Source of the DNA: Actinostola sp. cb2023
Taxonomy: Eukaryota; Cnidaria; Anthozoa; Actiniaria; Actinostolidae
Direction of reading: 5' to 3'
Assembly: GCA_033675265.1 (NCBI GenBank)
Contig: JAUJYZ010001510.1
Coordinates: 170,001-234,000, forward strand
Length of the DNA: 64,000 nucleotides
Made by a program: the position numbers and the translations under genes. The notes under the pieces were generated by a model. That model had not been told where the DNA came from. It searched no databases and was given only the letters and a program-made list of their open reading frames with translations. Positions 24,511 to 35,646 of the stretch are shown piece after piece. Each line of letters begins with the position of its first letter. The first letter of the stretch is position 1.

Positions 24511-24678
24511 GTGGGATTTTATGAGGCGAGCTTCACGTCCTTTAAAAACTACAGTAGCTTATCTTAATTCTTAGAAGTTTATTCGAAAGTATGAGTTCGG
24601 AGAAATAAGTTATAAATTACAAAAGTACCTTCAAGATTTCACAGGCAAACCGGATGTTGTTAAATTCCAAGGTTGTTA

Positions 24679-25255
24679 CAGCTAATTTACGTCACGCGTG
24701 ACCAGTAATTCGAACATTTGAAAACAACGGTTTGAACATTTCAAAGTCCAACGGAATCTCCTACAGACCACTAAATATTTTCTCAAAAACGTTCATTATA
24801 AAATTAAAATTAAATTGGATGGAAATTTGTGCCAGCTAAGCCTACATACTCTGCAATCACAACAGCCTGAGTAAACAGATATCTGATACTTTTTCTTATT
24901 CGTTAGATACACTTATTTCAAAAACATTGGCATCTGAAATCTGAATCTGAAATCTAAGACCGAGAGGGATTGTAATACACAGTACAATAACTTTATTATT
25001 ATTGTGGGTATAATTAAATTGTGATTTATCTTGTAATTACTGGAATATGCCATGACCTTTAGGATAGTGCCACGAGTATTTTTAGGTCACATATTCAGAT
25101 TTCAGATTCAGATTTCAGATGCCAACGTTTTTTGAAATAGTATATTCGTGGAGATTTGATTTTTCTGTCTGAATGTTCGAGACTCGAGTCTAGACTTCAA
25201 AACTTCATTTGAATGTTCCGGCGATTTACTGGTCACGCGTGACGTAAATTAGAAT
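24679..25255. mobile_element. ~575-bp element with 30-bp inverted ends
   Basis: AGCTAATTTACGTCACGCGT, continuing GACCAGTAATTCG, faces CGATTTACTGGTCACGCGTG, continuing ACGTAAATTAG. It carries inside it a CACTTATTTC-type MITE (24910-25140). Confidence 0.7.
24910..25140. mobile_element. CACCTATTTC-family MITE, variant copy
   Basis: CACTTATTTCAAAAACATTGG at the left (given here to 20 bases: CACTTATTTCAAAAACATTG) and CAACGTTTTTTGAAATAG at the right, with CATCTGAAATCTGAATCTG inverted inside. Flanked by TA on both sides, allowing for a degenerate right end. Confidence 0.6.
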
Positions 25256-25387
25256 TGCAATTCCACGTTTTGTTTAATTAGAAAGAGATACGTAATATCT
25301 TATAAGGTACCACTTGTAATCATACTCCAAAACTATCCTTATTTGTAGCATAAATAGAAGTTATAGTCTGTTTGGAAATGTACCATT

Positions 25388-25520
25388 CAGTGGCGTAGCC
25401 AGGGTGGCGTTCAAGTGTAGGCAACCGATCGAGGCAAGAGTGCCATTGAGGGCCGAGGCTATTGCCTTTATGAACCTGTTTTTTTTGTAGACACGTGCCT
25501 TTTTCGCAATGGGGTAGCTA
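25388..25520. mobile_element. Possible hAT-type MITE remnant
   Basis: CAGTGGCGTAGCCAGG is a start common to many hAT-type elements. A degenerate complement (GTAGCTACACCACTA) lies near 25513-25527. The target duplication is not clear. Confidence 0.35.
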
Positions 25521-25611
25521 CACCACTACCATTGCATTGAAACTCGGATTTCAATTTACTTTCTGTTTATCAATTTCAGTATCAATCATCAGCTGCACTC
25601 CCATTACTGCG

Positions 25612-26534
25612 ATGTGGTCAACTTCGTGGCTATTCATTTTGGAAGCAGCCCTCATAGTAACAGGCAATGCCATTACGTTAGTGATATTTACAAGCACTCC
25701 TCGTCTGCGCAGTCGCAAACACGTGTTGATTGTAAACCTTGCTGTAGCTGATATATTTGTTGGTCTGATGTCGGTTCCCATGTACGTCTACGTAATAGAG
25801 GGTGACATCAACAAGTCCTCATTTCTGACCTTCTATAAAATGCAGGATCTCTTATTTGGAATATCTTCTTTATTTGGCCTGGCAGCCTTGTCTATTGAAC
25901 GAGCGTACGCAACATTTTTTCCATTCAAACACCGCACTTTAAGCAAATTTCGCTACGCTGCTGGTATAGCTGTGCTGTGGGCATGTGCGCTCAGTTACAC
26001 TCTCGTTGTGCATCACCTTAAATGAGGTGATTCCCAGCGGGAAACATTACTATTGGTGATATTAGTAATGTCACTGTCAATCCCTCTTTTCATCATGTTA
26101 ACCACATATGCCCTTATTTGGATTAAAATGACATGCAGGAGGCTAGGGGAATTGGCAATCACGCAGTCAATCACATTAACAAGAAATTAACTGTCACGCT
26201 TGTTCTTGTTACGATTGTCAGTTTGATCACGTGGATGCCAATTCAGGTGATTTCACTTTGTAAATATTCGTGTTTTTCAGTGGTAATTTTACAAAGGGTA
26301 TTACCTGCTACTAAATTCCTCCACTATGGCAACTCGTGTGTTAATATTATTATCTATGCAATGCGAATGCCAGAATTCAAAAATGTGCTACGTAGACTAA
26401 GGCGTGTTCAAAATCCACCTGCAGTCTTCCCAAGAACAAGAATGAACATTCATAACAACGTCATTGAAAATCATGAAAATATCATAAACGATGATAGACC
26501 AGTGGAGATGTCTGCACAAACCACGCATTTATAG
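25612..26534 (+). pseudogene. Rhodopsin-class GPCR, broken by one stop and one frameshift
   Basis: The reading begins at the ATG of MWSTSWLFILEA, just after a TTTCAG acceptor-like site (25577-25579). The longer open frame upstream runs through a transposon remnant and is probably not coding. TM1 to TM4 are intact: GNAITLVIF, LAVADIFVGL, LAALSIERAYATFFPF (ERA in place of DRY). An in-frame TGA at 26023-26025 falls in the short second extracellular loop. TM5 continues in frame (LLLVILVMSLSIPLF), then a one-base shift near 26135-26160 leads to NKKLTVTLVLVTIVSLITWMPIQ (TM6) and NSCVNIIIYAMR (TM7). It is a paralogue of the intact receptor at 33087-33956. Two lesions suggest a pseudogene, but sequencing error or read-through cannot be excluded. 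Confidence 0.8.
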
Positions 26535-26684
26535 TGAGAACGTTGTGATTCGATTGTCTTATAACGCTATGACGTCACATCAAAAATCCATTGTTTAAAC
26601 GCTAAGGATCATGGTCGTGGCTGGGATGAAAAACAGCAAGAATACAAACAAATCACTATATAATTCATTCTGTACAACCTAGAA

Positions 26685-27030
26685 AAACAGTACCAGCCAC
26701 ACACCAAAAAAAAAACCCAGTAAATACTAACAATTATTCCCCGAAGAGGTGAGTAGTGGTGTATATTTACCGAGCCGCGAGTCTTCGAGCAGCGAGGTAA
26801 ATATTTACCACTACTCACCGACAATGAAGGGAATAATTGTTTTAGTATATACCACACAAGTGAATAGCCAGCAAAATATATAACATTTATTTTCAAGGAG
26901 AAAGAGAAACGCTTGCGAAACTCGACGCCATCTTGTTTTGCTTGGAGGTAAATAGCAAAGGATATTCCGATATTGATTAGCCAATCAGAGCGCGCGAAAA
27001 GTACTATTCACTTGTGTGGCATATACTAAT
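26685..27030. mobile_element. Foldback element cluster
   Basis: GTGAGTAGTGGTGTATATTT is mirrored by AAATATTTACCACTACTCAC within 100 bases. Outside it, ATACCACACAAGTGAATAG (26850) pairs with CTATTCACTTGTGTGGCATA (27003). No gene. Confidence 0.65.
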
Positions 27031-27396
27031 GTAGAATAAACATCAACACATATTATATTTGGAAACCAGAAAATTAGAAAATAAACAATTCGCAGCAGAG
27101 CAGATTTTACTAAAATTGATATTATTGACGATTCTGTGACGCCAATATAGGGTAAATGGTATACCGTATTCCTCGATTAAGCGCCCCTCCTCGATTAAGC
27201 GCCCCTCTTGTCCACACAATTTAAAATAAGCTCCCCCCCTCGATTAAGCACCCCCTTCCCTCCCCTAAGAAATATGGTCAGTAATAATTACAGAATATGG
27301 CATACAACTTGCGTTTTATTACAGTTACGGCATGTTTCTTTATGTAGTGCCGTTTTATTAAAGTTATGTTTCCGAGTTGAAATCACGTTTTTATAT

Positions 27397-29285
27397 TAAC
27401 TACTTCTAGAGGGTACAATAATCCACACCGGTATGCTAGAATAACCAACTACTTCTAGAGGGTACAATAATCCACACCTGTATGCTAGAATAACCAACTA
27501 CTTCTAGAGGGTACAATAATCCACACCTGTATGCTAGAATAACCAACTACTTCTAGAGGGTACAATAATCCACACCTGTATGCTAGAATAACCAACTACT
27601 TCTAAAGGGTACAATAATCCACACCTGTATGCTAGAATAACCAACTACTTCTAGAGGGTACAATAATCCACACCTGTATGCTAGAATAACCAACTACTTC
27701 TAGAGGGTACAATAATCCACACCTGTATACTAGAATAACCAACTACTTCTAGAGGGTACAATAATCCACACCTGTATACTAGAATGCTACCAACTACTTC
27801 TAGAGGGTACAATAATCCACACCTGTATGCTAGAATAACCAACTACTTCTAGAGGGTACAATAATCCACACCTGTATGCTAGAATAACCAACTACTTCTA
27901 GAGGGTACAATAATCCACACCTGTATGCTAGAATAACGAACTACTTCTAGAGGGTACAATAATCCACACCTGTATGCTAGAATAACCAAACCAACTACTT
28001 CTAGAGGGTACAATAATCCACACCTGTATGCTAGAATAACCGAACTACTTCTAGAGGGTACAATAATCCACACCTGTATGCTAGAATAACCAACTACTTC
28101 TAGAGGGTACAATAATCCACACCTGTATGCTAGAATAACCAACTACTTATAGCTAGAATAACCAACTACTTCTAGAGGGTACAATAATCCACACTGTATG
28201 CTAGAATAACCAACTACTTCTAGAGGGTCCAATATAATCCACACCTGTATGCTAGAATAACCAACTACTTCTAGAGGGTACAATAATCCACACCTGTATG
28301 CTAGAATAACCAACTACTTCTAGAGGGTACAATAATCCACACCTGTATGCTAGAATAACCAACTACTACTTCTAGAGGGTACAATAATCCACACCTGTAT
28401 GCTAGAATAACCAACTACTTCTAGAGGGTACAATAATCCACACCTGTATGCTAGAATAACCAACTACTTCTAGAGGGTACAATAATCCACACCTGTATAT
28501 GCTAGAATAACCAACTACTTCTAGAGGGTACAATAATCCACACCTGTGTATGCTAGAATAACCAACTACTTCTAGAGGGTACAATAATCCACACCTGTAT
28601 GCTAGAATAACCAACTACTTCTAGAGGGTACAATAATCCACACCTGTATGCTAGAAATCCAACCAACTACTTCTAGAGGGTACAATAATCCACACCTGTA
28701 TGCTAGAATAACCAACTACTTCTAGAGGGTACAATAATCCACACCTGTATGCTAGAATAACCAACTACTTCTTCTAGAGGGTACAATAATCCACACCTGT
28801 ATACTAGAATAACCAACTACTTCTAGAGGGTACAATAATCCACACCTGTATGCTAGAATAACCAACTACTTCTAGAGGGTACAATAATCCACACCTGTAT
28901 GCTGCTAGAATAACCAACTACTTCTAGAGGGTACAATAATCCACACCTGTATGCTAGAATAACCAACTACTTCTAGAGGGTACAATAATCCACACCTGTA
29001 TGCTAGAATAACCAACGTCACTACTTCTAGAGGGTACAATAATCCACACCTGTATGCTAGAATAACGAACTACTTCTAGAGGGTACAATAATCCACACCT
29101 GTATGCTAGAATAACCAACTACTTCTAGAGGGTACAATAATCCACACCTGTATGCTAGAATAACCAACTACTTCTAGAGGGTACAATAATCCACACCTGT
29201 ATGCTAGAATAACCAACTACTTCTAGAGGGTACAATAATCCACACCTGTATGCTAGAATAACCAACTACTTCTAGAGGGTACAAT
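27397..29285. repeat. 49-bp minisatellite, ~38 copies
   Basis: The unit of 49 bases begins CTACTTCTAGAGGGTACAAT and ends CTAGAATAACCAA. Copies are nearly identical; variants are single substitutions (GTATACTAG for GTATGCTAG) or 1-5 base insertions at the unit boundary. Because 49 is not a multiple of 3, all frames are mixed and the open frames through it are not genes. Confidence 0.97.
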
Positions 29286-29286
29286 C

Positions 29287-30201
29287 ATTACCAGAAATTA
29301 CGGACATCTGACGTCACGGTATTAGTTTTCAGTACGATCGACATTTCAAAATGGCCGCTCAACAACACAAAGAAATGTATGGGACTTCAAACATAATTTG
29401 AAATTTTGACATTTATACTGCTTCGAATTTTAGGTGCCGACCTCCAGATGTAAAATATAGTCTTTATAACATATTATGTGAACATTTTTGCATCGTTTAA
29501 TTCATTCTACTGGCCGCAAAATAGATCCAAAACAACAACGAATATTGACAATACATGCTCCTTAATTCGAGCGAAAAAGTTTTACCTGCATTACTTTCCG
29601 AGCTTTAAACTTTCGATGAATGTATGGATCCATCGGTGCCGACATCTGAAACATTGCCTCAACTCACAGTAAGTCTAAATCCGTCAAAATGATATGATTT
29701 CCATGATATAAAAGGCCGCAAACCACAAGTGAAAAAGCACTATTTCTCGGAGGCCTTGAGCAAACATCTGAGATGTGGAATGTCCTGAAATCACCAAGAA
29801 ATCACCCAAAATATAGCAATTTTCGCCGTTTGATTCGGCCATTTTACAAGAACTTAGTAGCCTGGTAGTTTTATGTGTGATACTGCTGTTCAAAGAAGGT
29901 GAAGGCTCCTAAAAGCGGGAAATTCAAACTCATAGTTCATGGATTGGGTTTCCTGTGTTTTTTTTTAAATTTCGAAGTGCCAAGAGTGAGTCGTTCGTAC
30001 TCTGTGCCGAGCGTAAGCAAGCTCTTCAATATTACATCTATCAACCACAACACAAGCGCTTGGTATTTCTAAACAAACTTAGAGTAGTTTGGTTTTGATA
30101 AATTGATTTATTTTGATGTAAATTCGAGGAGAATTTCGGACTGCCAGTAGACCGCTGGTCATAATATCGCGGGAGTAAAATGTCCGTAATTTCTGGTAAT
30201 G
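29287..30201. mobile_element. ~915-bp element with 20-bp inverted ends
   Basis: TTACCAGAAATTACGGACAT and the complement ATGTCCGTAATTTCTGGTAA mark the two ends. The left end directly interrupts the last minisatellite unit. Interior AT-rich, no gene. Confidence 0.7.
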
Positions 30202-30326
30202 TGAACTTTAATCTTTAATGAATAAGGCGATCTCTGGTTTGAAGGTTTTTAATGTAGGAGCTTTCGGCTTCCAGACTGAAACCTTTAAGACTAATAATGA
30301 ACTACGGTTCAAAGACGTAAAATATA

Positions 30327-30595
30327 CAGCTATTTCAAAAAAGGTTGGTGAAGGTTTTGTTGCATTTTGCATACCAAGCCCGAAATGTATTGTGGATCAT
30401 AGATAAATAATGTCAGCATGCACATACAGAAGAAAATATGCCTGTTCCATATTGCGAAGACAAAGTTTGGGAAAACTCCCAGAGTCCATAATTGTTGTGA
30501 CCTTTTGCTGACTCCATTCACATCACCCATAGTGCATTTCGGGCTTGGTATGCAAGATGCAACAAAACCTTCACCAACCTTTTTTGAAATAGCTG
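30327..30595. mobile_element. CACCTATTTC-family MITE, 269 bp
   Basis: CAGCTATTTCAAAAAAGG and its complement CCTTTTTTGAAATAGCTG, TA on both sides. Inverted arms of ~65 bases contain TGCATACCAAGCCCGAAATG. Confidence 0.8.
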
Positions 30596-30903
30596 TATAC
30601 AAGGCGACACAGGAAGAATAATGGATGGAATGTAACACCAATGGTAAACAATAATAAATTGATGTTATTGTTTTAACAAAATAGAGTATTGTCTTGGGAG
30701 TGGTTTAGAGTTATTGTCCGCTTCATTGGTCAAGGCAGTGTGCCAAGACTCAAGAGTCTTGTGTATCCTATAATTGCCTTTGTCAATAATCGTTCCATTG
30801 TCAAAATCAATTGAGTGGTCCTTTAAATGTAATTTTAATTGAACCATGTAATAAATGAAATACGTTAACATTTTCATAATATTTGTAACTCTCAATACTC
30901 CAT

Positions 30904-31104
30904 TTTACAGTTCCCAGCGCCATCTTGAAAGGTAGCCGTGCCTTTGCATCGAAGCGAGACCAACGGTGACCTTGCAATGATAGAGACCTTTTTAAACACC
31001 TTGGACAATTATTCACATGTCTCTATCATTGCAAGGGGCACCGTTGGTCTCGCTTCGATGCAAAGGCACGGCTACCTTTCAAGATGGCGCCGGGAACTGT
31101 AAAA
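30904..31104. repeat. ~200-bp near-perfect foldback
   Basis: TTACAGTTCCCAGCGCCATC through GCAATGATAGAGAC is mirrored by GTCTCTATCATTGCAAGG through GATGGCGCCGGGAACTGTAA. The loop is ~40 bases. Almost certainly a MITE; the RNA would form a long hairpin. Confidence 0.85.
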
Positions 31105-31530
31105 AGGAGTATTGACCACAATCACTTAATATCATTTGAGGGCGAACCTGCTTCTTACATGAACGTTTACTATGAATTGTTAAAAATACCTATATATTGA
31201 AAATAATTAAAGTCTGTATCCATAGACATGAAAGACATGAAACTAACTTTTATTGTGTAGGCTTTTGTGTAGGCTTTTGCAACCTGCCGTTATCATTTTT
31301 AAAGCAAATATGATGGTGTGCAAGCACATGGCCAAAAATCCCTTGAGAAATAAACTACATCGATGCAGTTGAATGAACCAACAAGAGAAACTAGTGAGGA
31401 AGCTTTGGGAACCAATATGGCGACTATGACGTATATAACGTGCAATCCAAGAATACGCTCTGGAAACGCATCACAGCTATACCTACTGCGCAAGGAAAAA
31501 AGCTTTTCTGAAAGCACTGTGTTCTATATA

Positions 31531-31823
31531 CACCTATTCCAAATATCGTTGTCCGGGCCGAAAGCAACAAGCAAGAAGCTGACGACCGCGAAGGACTTTG
31601 GGAATCTCCTAATTAATTTATTTATCCGTGGTACTTGAGATGTCATCCCTACGAGCATTGAATAGCAATCATTAGGAACTATTCCGTCGGCCATTTGAAA
31701 ATGCATGTTGTAAAAATATATACGGATGAATAAATGAATAAGGAGAATGTCCCAATGCCCTTTGCGGTCGTCAGCTTCTTGCTTGTTGCTTTCAGCCCTG
31801 ACAACGATTTTTTAGAATAGGTG
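31531..31823. mobile_element. CACCTATTCC-subfamily MITE, 293 bp
   Basis: CACCTATTCCAAATATCG to TTTTAGAATAGGTG with TA on both sides. Same subfamily as 11700-11990. Confidence 0.85.
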
Positions 31824-32405
31824 TATCTAAAAGTAGAAAATGTTCGTGGATGGTAATTTTTCTTCGCGATTGTTCTGTCTATTTCTTGTTCGCATAAACT
31901 GCTTACTTGAACTTGACAATTCAGCTACATACAGCGCATGCAATTCTGTTTTCAGTGTCATAAAGTCCAACACCCGCTATAAGTTTCATAGTGGTGTACG
32001 TCGCGGATCGTCCATCGAGAATGGCCGGAGTTAACTGATCATGGTAATTTGAAATTTCATTACCTTTGTTCTATTTTATAAATCTGGCACTGGTGGTACA
32101 AAGACAAATACATGTTATTGCAATCAATCCCTGGAGATTTAAAGTACAAAGACTCAGCGGCCATTTTGGTGGTACAAACAAGAGAAGCTAATATATGAGG
32201 AATGCTTTGTTATCGGGAACCAACATGGCCGCCGTGACGTCACGTGAATACCAGCAATTGGTGTGCAACCACGTGACCGAAAATCCCTTGAAAAATAGAT
32301 TGTTTTGGTCTTTTCTGGTTTGAAATTATTCTCAAATAGTTTTTACACAAATTCTGCAGTGCTATCTCGACAAAGCGCAATCGAATACGATCGCCAGTTA
32401 TTTAT

Positions 32406-32832
32406 TGGTTATTCCATGGTTTTCTAAGGAATAGGGGCGGATATTTCACGAAAAAATTATATTATTTGGTATACAACGAGCCTTTAGGCGAGTTGTATAC
32501 TAAAATAATATAATTTTTGAGAGGAATTTCCGCCCGTATTCCTTAGAAAACCATGGAATAACCATATTATCCTATACATATTACATCAACAATTAAAATT
32601 TACAACGTTTTGATTGGCTAATACAAACTATGAAATACCGCTCTGTATTTCATAGAAATGGTGATTGGCTGAGATGTAATATGTATAGGATAAATACAGC
32701 TTATTTGATGGTTTGACAGATAATACGCGCGGCGAGTTGCGTAGTATTTTTCTAAGCCGGTAGGGCGAGGAAAAATACGAGCAATGAGTAAAATGTCTGC
32801 GCGTATTATCTGTCAAACCATCAAATAAGGGG
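32406..32832. repeat. Three consecutive palindromes
   Basis: 32406-32566: GGTTATTCCATGGTTTTCTA and its complement. 32569-32692: CCTATACATATTACATC and GATGTAATATGTATAGG. 32698-32832: TTATTTGATGGTTTGACAG and CTGTCAAACCATCAAATAA. Each is a separate foldback and they are a few bases apart. Confidence 0.85.
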
Positions 32833-33086
32833 TTTATTATTCCACAAATGAATTTGTTTCTTTGTTTCCTGAAGATTTTCCATGTTTTTCGTGCTCGCGC
32901 GAGCTACTGTGTAATACGCTGGCATATTTGCGTGGTCTAGTCTCTTGCCATGGTAAAATGACGCACTAGTGGAATAATAATAACGTTTATATTTATACAC
33001 TGTTGTCGTACAATGTCAGGTCCGATTCAATCGTGATTACAGACCTGTGGATTGTTCACATGTTGAATTTACAGGTGTTACTTGTT

Positions 33087-33956
33087 TTACTGCATTCTAA
33101 CACCATCATTGTTGTTACGATTTCTTCCAACGACATTCGGTAGTTCAATTCCTTCATTTGGTGATATTGGCTTGTTTAGGCAGACTCTCGCTCTTCGTGA
33201 TAGTTCAATCTTGAATTCACGCATGCGCAATGCGTAAATAACAAAATTTACCAGCGAGCTGCCGTAACTTAGGAATGCACACCCAGACTCGAGCAAATTC
33301 ATACCCTCAAAGCATGAGATACCACCACAAAGTACTGCATACATCAAGTAGATCTGGATAGGAATCCACGTGATCAAACTGACTATCGTGACAACAGCAA
33401 GCGTGACGGTTAGTTTCTTGTTACTCTGTTGGATTGCGTGATGAGGCATTGTTCCTATGCAAGTGACATTAACCCATATAAGGACATATGCAACCGTCAC
33501 GATTATGAGTGAAATTGCAATAAATACAACTATAGTCAGAAAAATGTCATTCTCTTTCATAAAATGTGAGACTAGAGTAAGAACGAACGCAGACGCCCAC
33601 ACCACAGTTATACCAACTATGTACGGAACCTTACTTAAAGTGTGGTGCTTAAATGGGAAGTACGTGGCGTGCGCTCGTTCAATGGCCAAGGCTGCCAAAC
33701 CAAATAGAGACGCAGATTCAAATAATATTCGATATCTTAGATGAAACCTCAGCGAGATAGCAGTGCTTTCTACCCAGTAAACATATATGGGTACTGATAT
33801 CAATCCGACGAAGAGATCAGCTACAGCCAGGCTAACAATCAACACGTGTTTGCGTTTGCGCAGACGAGGAGTGCTTGTGAATACTACTATGGTGATAGTA
33901 TTGGCTGTTACTATGAGAACTGCCTCCAAAATGAACAACCAAGACCTTGACCACAT
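33087..33956 (-). CDS. Rhodopsin-class (class A) GPCR, MECA-like, intact
   Basis: 289 residues, single exon, seven hydrophobic segments. TM1 near 5-27 with N19, TM2 with LAVAD (D47), TM3 ending AIERA (E93-R94-A95, replacing DRY), TM4 with W120, TM5 about 138-162, TM6 with TWIP (196-199), TM7 with NFVIY (237-241, replacing NPxxY). There is no Cys at the top of TM3 and the second extracellular loop is only a few residues. Both traits are usual in melanocortin/S1P/cannabinoid/adenosine-type (MECA) receptors, so no TM3-loop disulfide can form. The N-terminus is almost absent. A CAG acceptor-like site 17-19 bases upstream suggests a 5' untranslated exon. The ligand is unknown. Plasma-membrane G-protein signalling is inferred from the family. 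Paralogue of the broken copy at 25612-26534. Confidence 0.92.
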   Translation of the reverse strand: MWSRSWLFILEAVLIVTANTITIVVFTSTPRLRKRKHVLIVSLAVADLFVGLISVPIYVYWVESTAISLRFHLRYRILFESASLFGLAALAIERAHATYFPFKHHTLSKVPYIVGITVVWASAFVLTLVSHFMKENDIFLTIVVFIAISLIIVTVAYVLIWVNVTCIGTMPHHAIQQSNKKLTVTLAVVTIVSLITWIPIQIYLMYAVLCGGISCFEGMNLLESGCAFLSYGSSLVNFVIYALRMREFKIELSRRARVCLNKPISPNEGIELPNVVGRNRNNNDGVRMQ

Positions 33957-34079
33957 TGGAGCAATGGAAGTAAACTGGTAATGGATAAATGAGAAAAGGA
34001 ATGTATTAGTTTCTCGAAAGTGATTCAGTTTTCGGCTATAGATGTATATGGATGGGCTTAGTGTTTCTATGCCTAGCTA

Positions 34080-34560
34080 GGGGCTTATATTTGGAGGGTC
34101 TTATATTTGGTGGGTTTTATTAGTATTAGAGGAACTTATATTTGGATGCCTAGGGACTTATATTTGGAGAGGGTTATTATTAGTGGGATTTATTGGGAGG
34201 CCTAGGGGCTTATATTTGGAGGGGCTTATATTTGGTGGGCCTTATTGTTAGAGGGACTTATATTTGGAGGGACTTATATTTGGTGGGTCTTATTGTTAGA
34301 GGGACTTATATTTGGAGGAACTTATATTTGGTGAGTCTTATTATTAGAGGGACTTATATTTGGATGCCTAGGGGCTTATATTTGGAGGGCTTATATTTGG
34401 TGGGTCTTATTAGTATTAGAGGGACTTATATTTGGATGTCTCTGAGGGGCTTATATTTGGAGGGGATTATTATTAGAGGGACTTATATTTGGATGCCTAG
34501 GGACTTATATTTGAAGGGACTTATATTTGGAGGGGCTTATATTTCAAGGGACTTATCATA
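34080..34560. repeat. ~17-20 bp minisatellite (GGGACTTATATTTGGAG type)
   Basis: At least 20 irregular copies of ACTTATATTTGGAGGG with interspersed TATTAGTATTAGAGG and GATGCCTAGG variants. Lies ~120 bp upstream of the intact receptor's start codon, on its promoter side. Confidence 0.92.
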
Positions 34561-35444
34561 TCAAACTTATGTTATACAAAAGGTCATTGTTTCACATATG
34601 CAGATGAGGCGAGTCTTGTTTAGGCGAAAAACAGCATGATTTTGATACATTTTTGCTTTTTACTGCATTGTTAAAATACAAATCAAAAACCTACCAACGG
34701 AATATAAAAGACGAATATGTAAGGAATGAATAAGCTGGCAATTCAAGCACAAATAAAGAGGTTTGAAGGTGGCATTTTCCGTTTCTTCAAAATTGATCGA
34801 ACTGAAATATCTGAAGAGATATGGGAGAGCGTTAGATACGCTACACACAAAAACCCTTTGAATTCTTTGGGAATTGTGTCAATCAAAAACCTACCGCCAG
34901 ATTCAAATGCTCTGTAATGATAAGCGCGTTTTGATATAAAATACATGTATATTGGATATAATTAAGCGGTGGCAAAATGAAATCTAAAACTCTTTGTTTG
35001 GTAATCGTGAACATCATATTGGTGCTCTTTATCCCGGTCTGTATGTAGAAGCTACATAGACAAATAAATTATGGCTCGGAAAGGACGTTTTTGAAGGCAA
35101 TTTCTAATATTTACACACAAGATCAATAGGTCGGAAGTTCGAATTTGTGATATATTTTCCCCTGTTGAGGAAACATATGCAGCTCTATAGCATCCTCTTT
35201 TATACTTCTAATTTACACATTGTCAAAGGCGGAAAAAGATCAATTGAGAAATGCTTTATTTAGCGGCCAAAGAACAAATTGCTCGATTAATCGGGCCTCA
35301 AACGTGCTTTTAATAGTAAACAAAGCACATTTGTAATTCAATAATTTCATCTTGCACAAGCGCATTCAAAAACGTTGTCCGCGTGATACTGTGTCCCAAC
35401 AGGAGCAAATGTTCAATGATGCAGGACATAAGTTTGATATGTTC

Positions 35445-35555
35445 AAGGGACTTATATTTGGAGGGACTTATATTTGGAGGGACATATATTTGGAGGGACT
35501 TATATTTGGAGGGACTTATATTTGGAGGGGCTTATATTTGGAGGGGTTTATGATT
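35445..35555. repeat. Second block of the same minisatellite
   Basis: Six to seven tidy copies of GGGACTTATATTTGGAG, cleaner than the block at 34.1-34.6 kb. Confidence 0.92.
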
Positions 35556-35646
35556 GGAAGAAAGTATGTCTACCGATTACAGGCTGGAGCTATCGTGTTC
35601 GTTTCTAATAAATGCTACATTAACATTTTCTATTTATGCTATGAGT

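Noticed and set aside
25495..25611. N-terminal extension of the first receptor (39 extra residues)
   Set aside because: Derived from a transposon remnant and an apparent splice acceptor; the intact paralogue starts at the equivalent of 25612.
27879..28614. Minus-strand open frames with repeated VILAYRCGLLYPLEV
   Set aside because: They are the 49-bp minisatellite read through all three frames; no start context or codon constraint.
27397..29285. CRISPR array
   Set aside because: Units are directly contiguous without unique spacers, and the DNA is eukaryotic.
34193..34639. Plus-strand open frame with repeated GTYIW and LYLEG
   Set aside because: Minisatellite translation; the unit length varies and the frame is open by composition.
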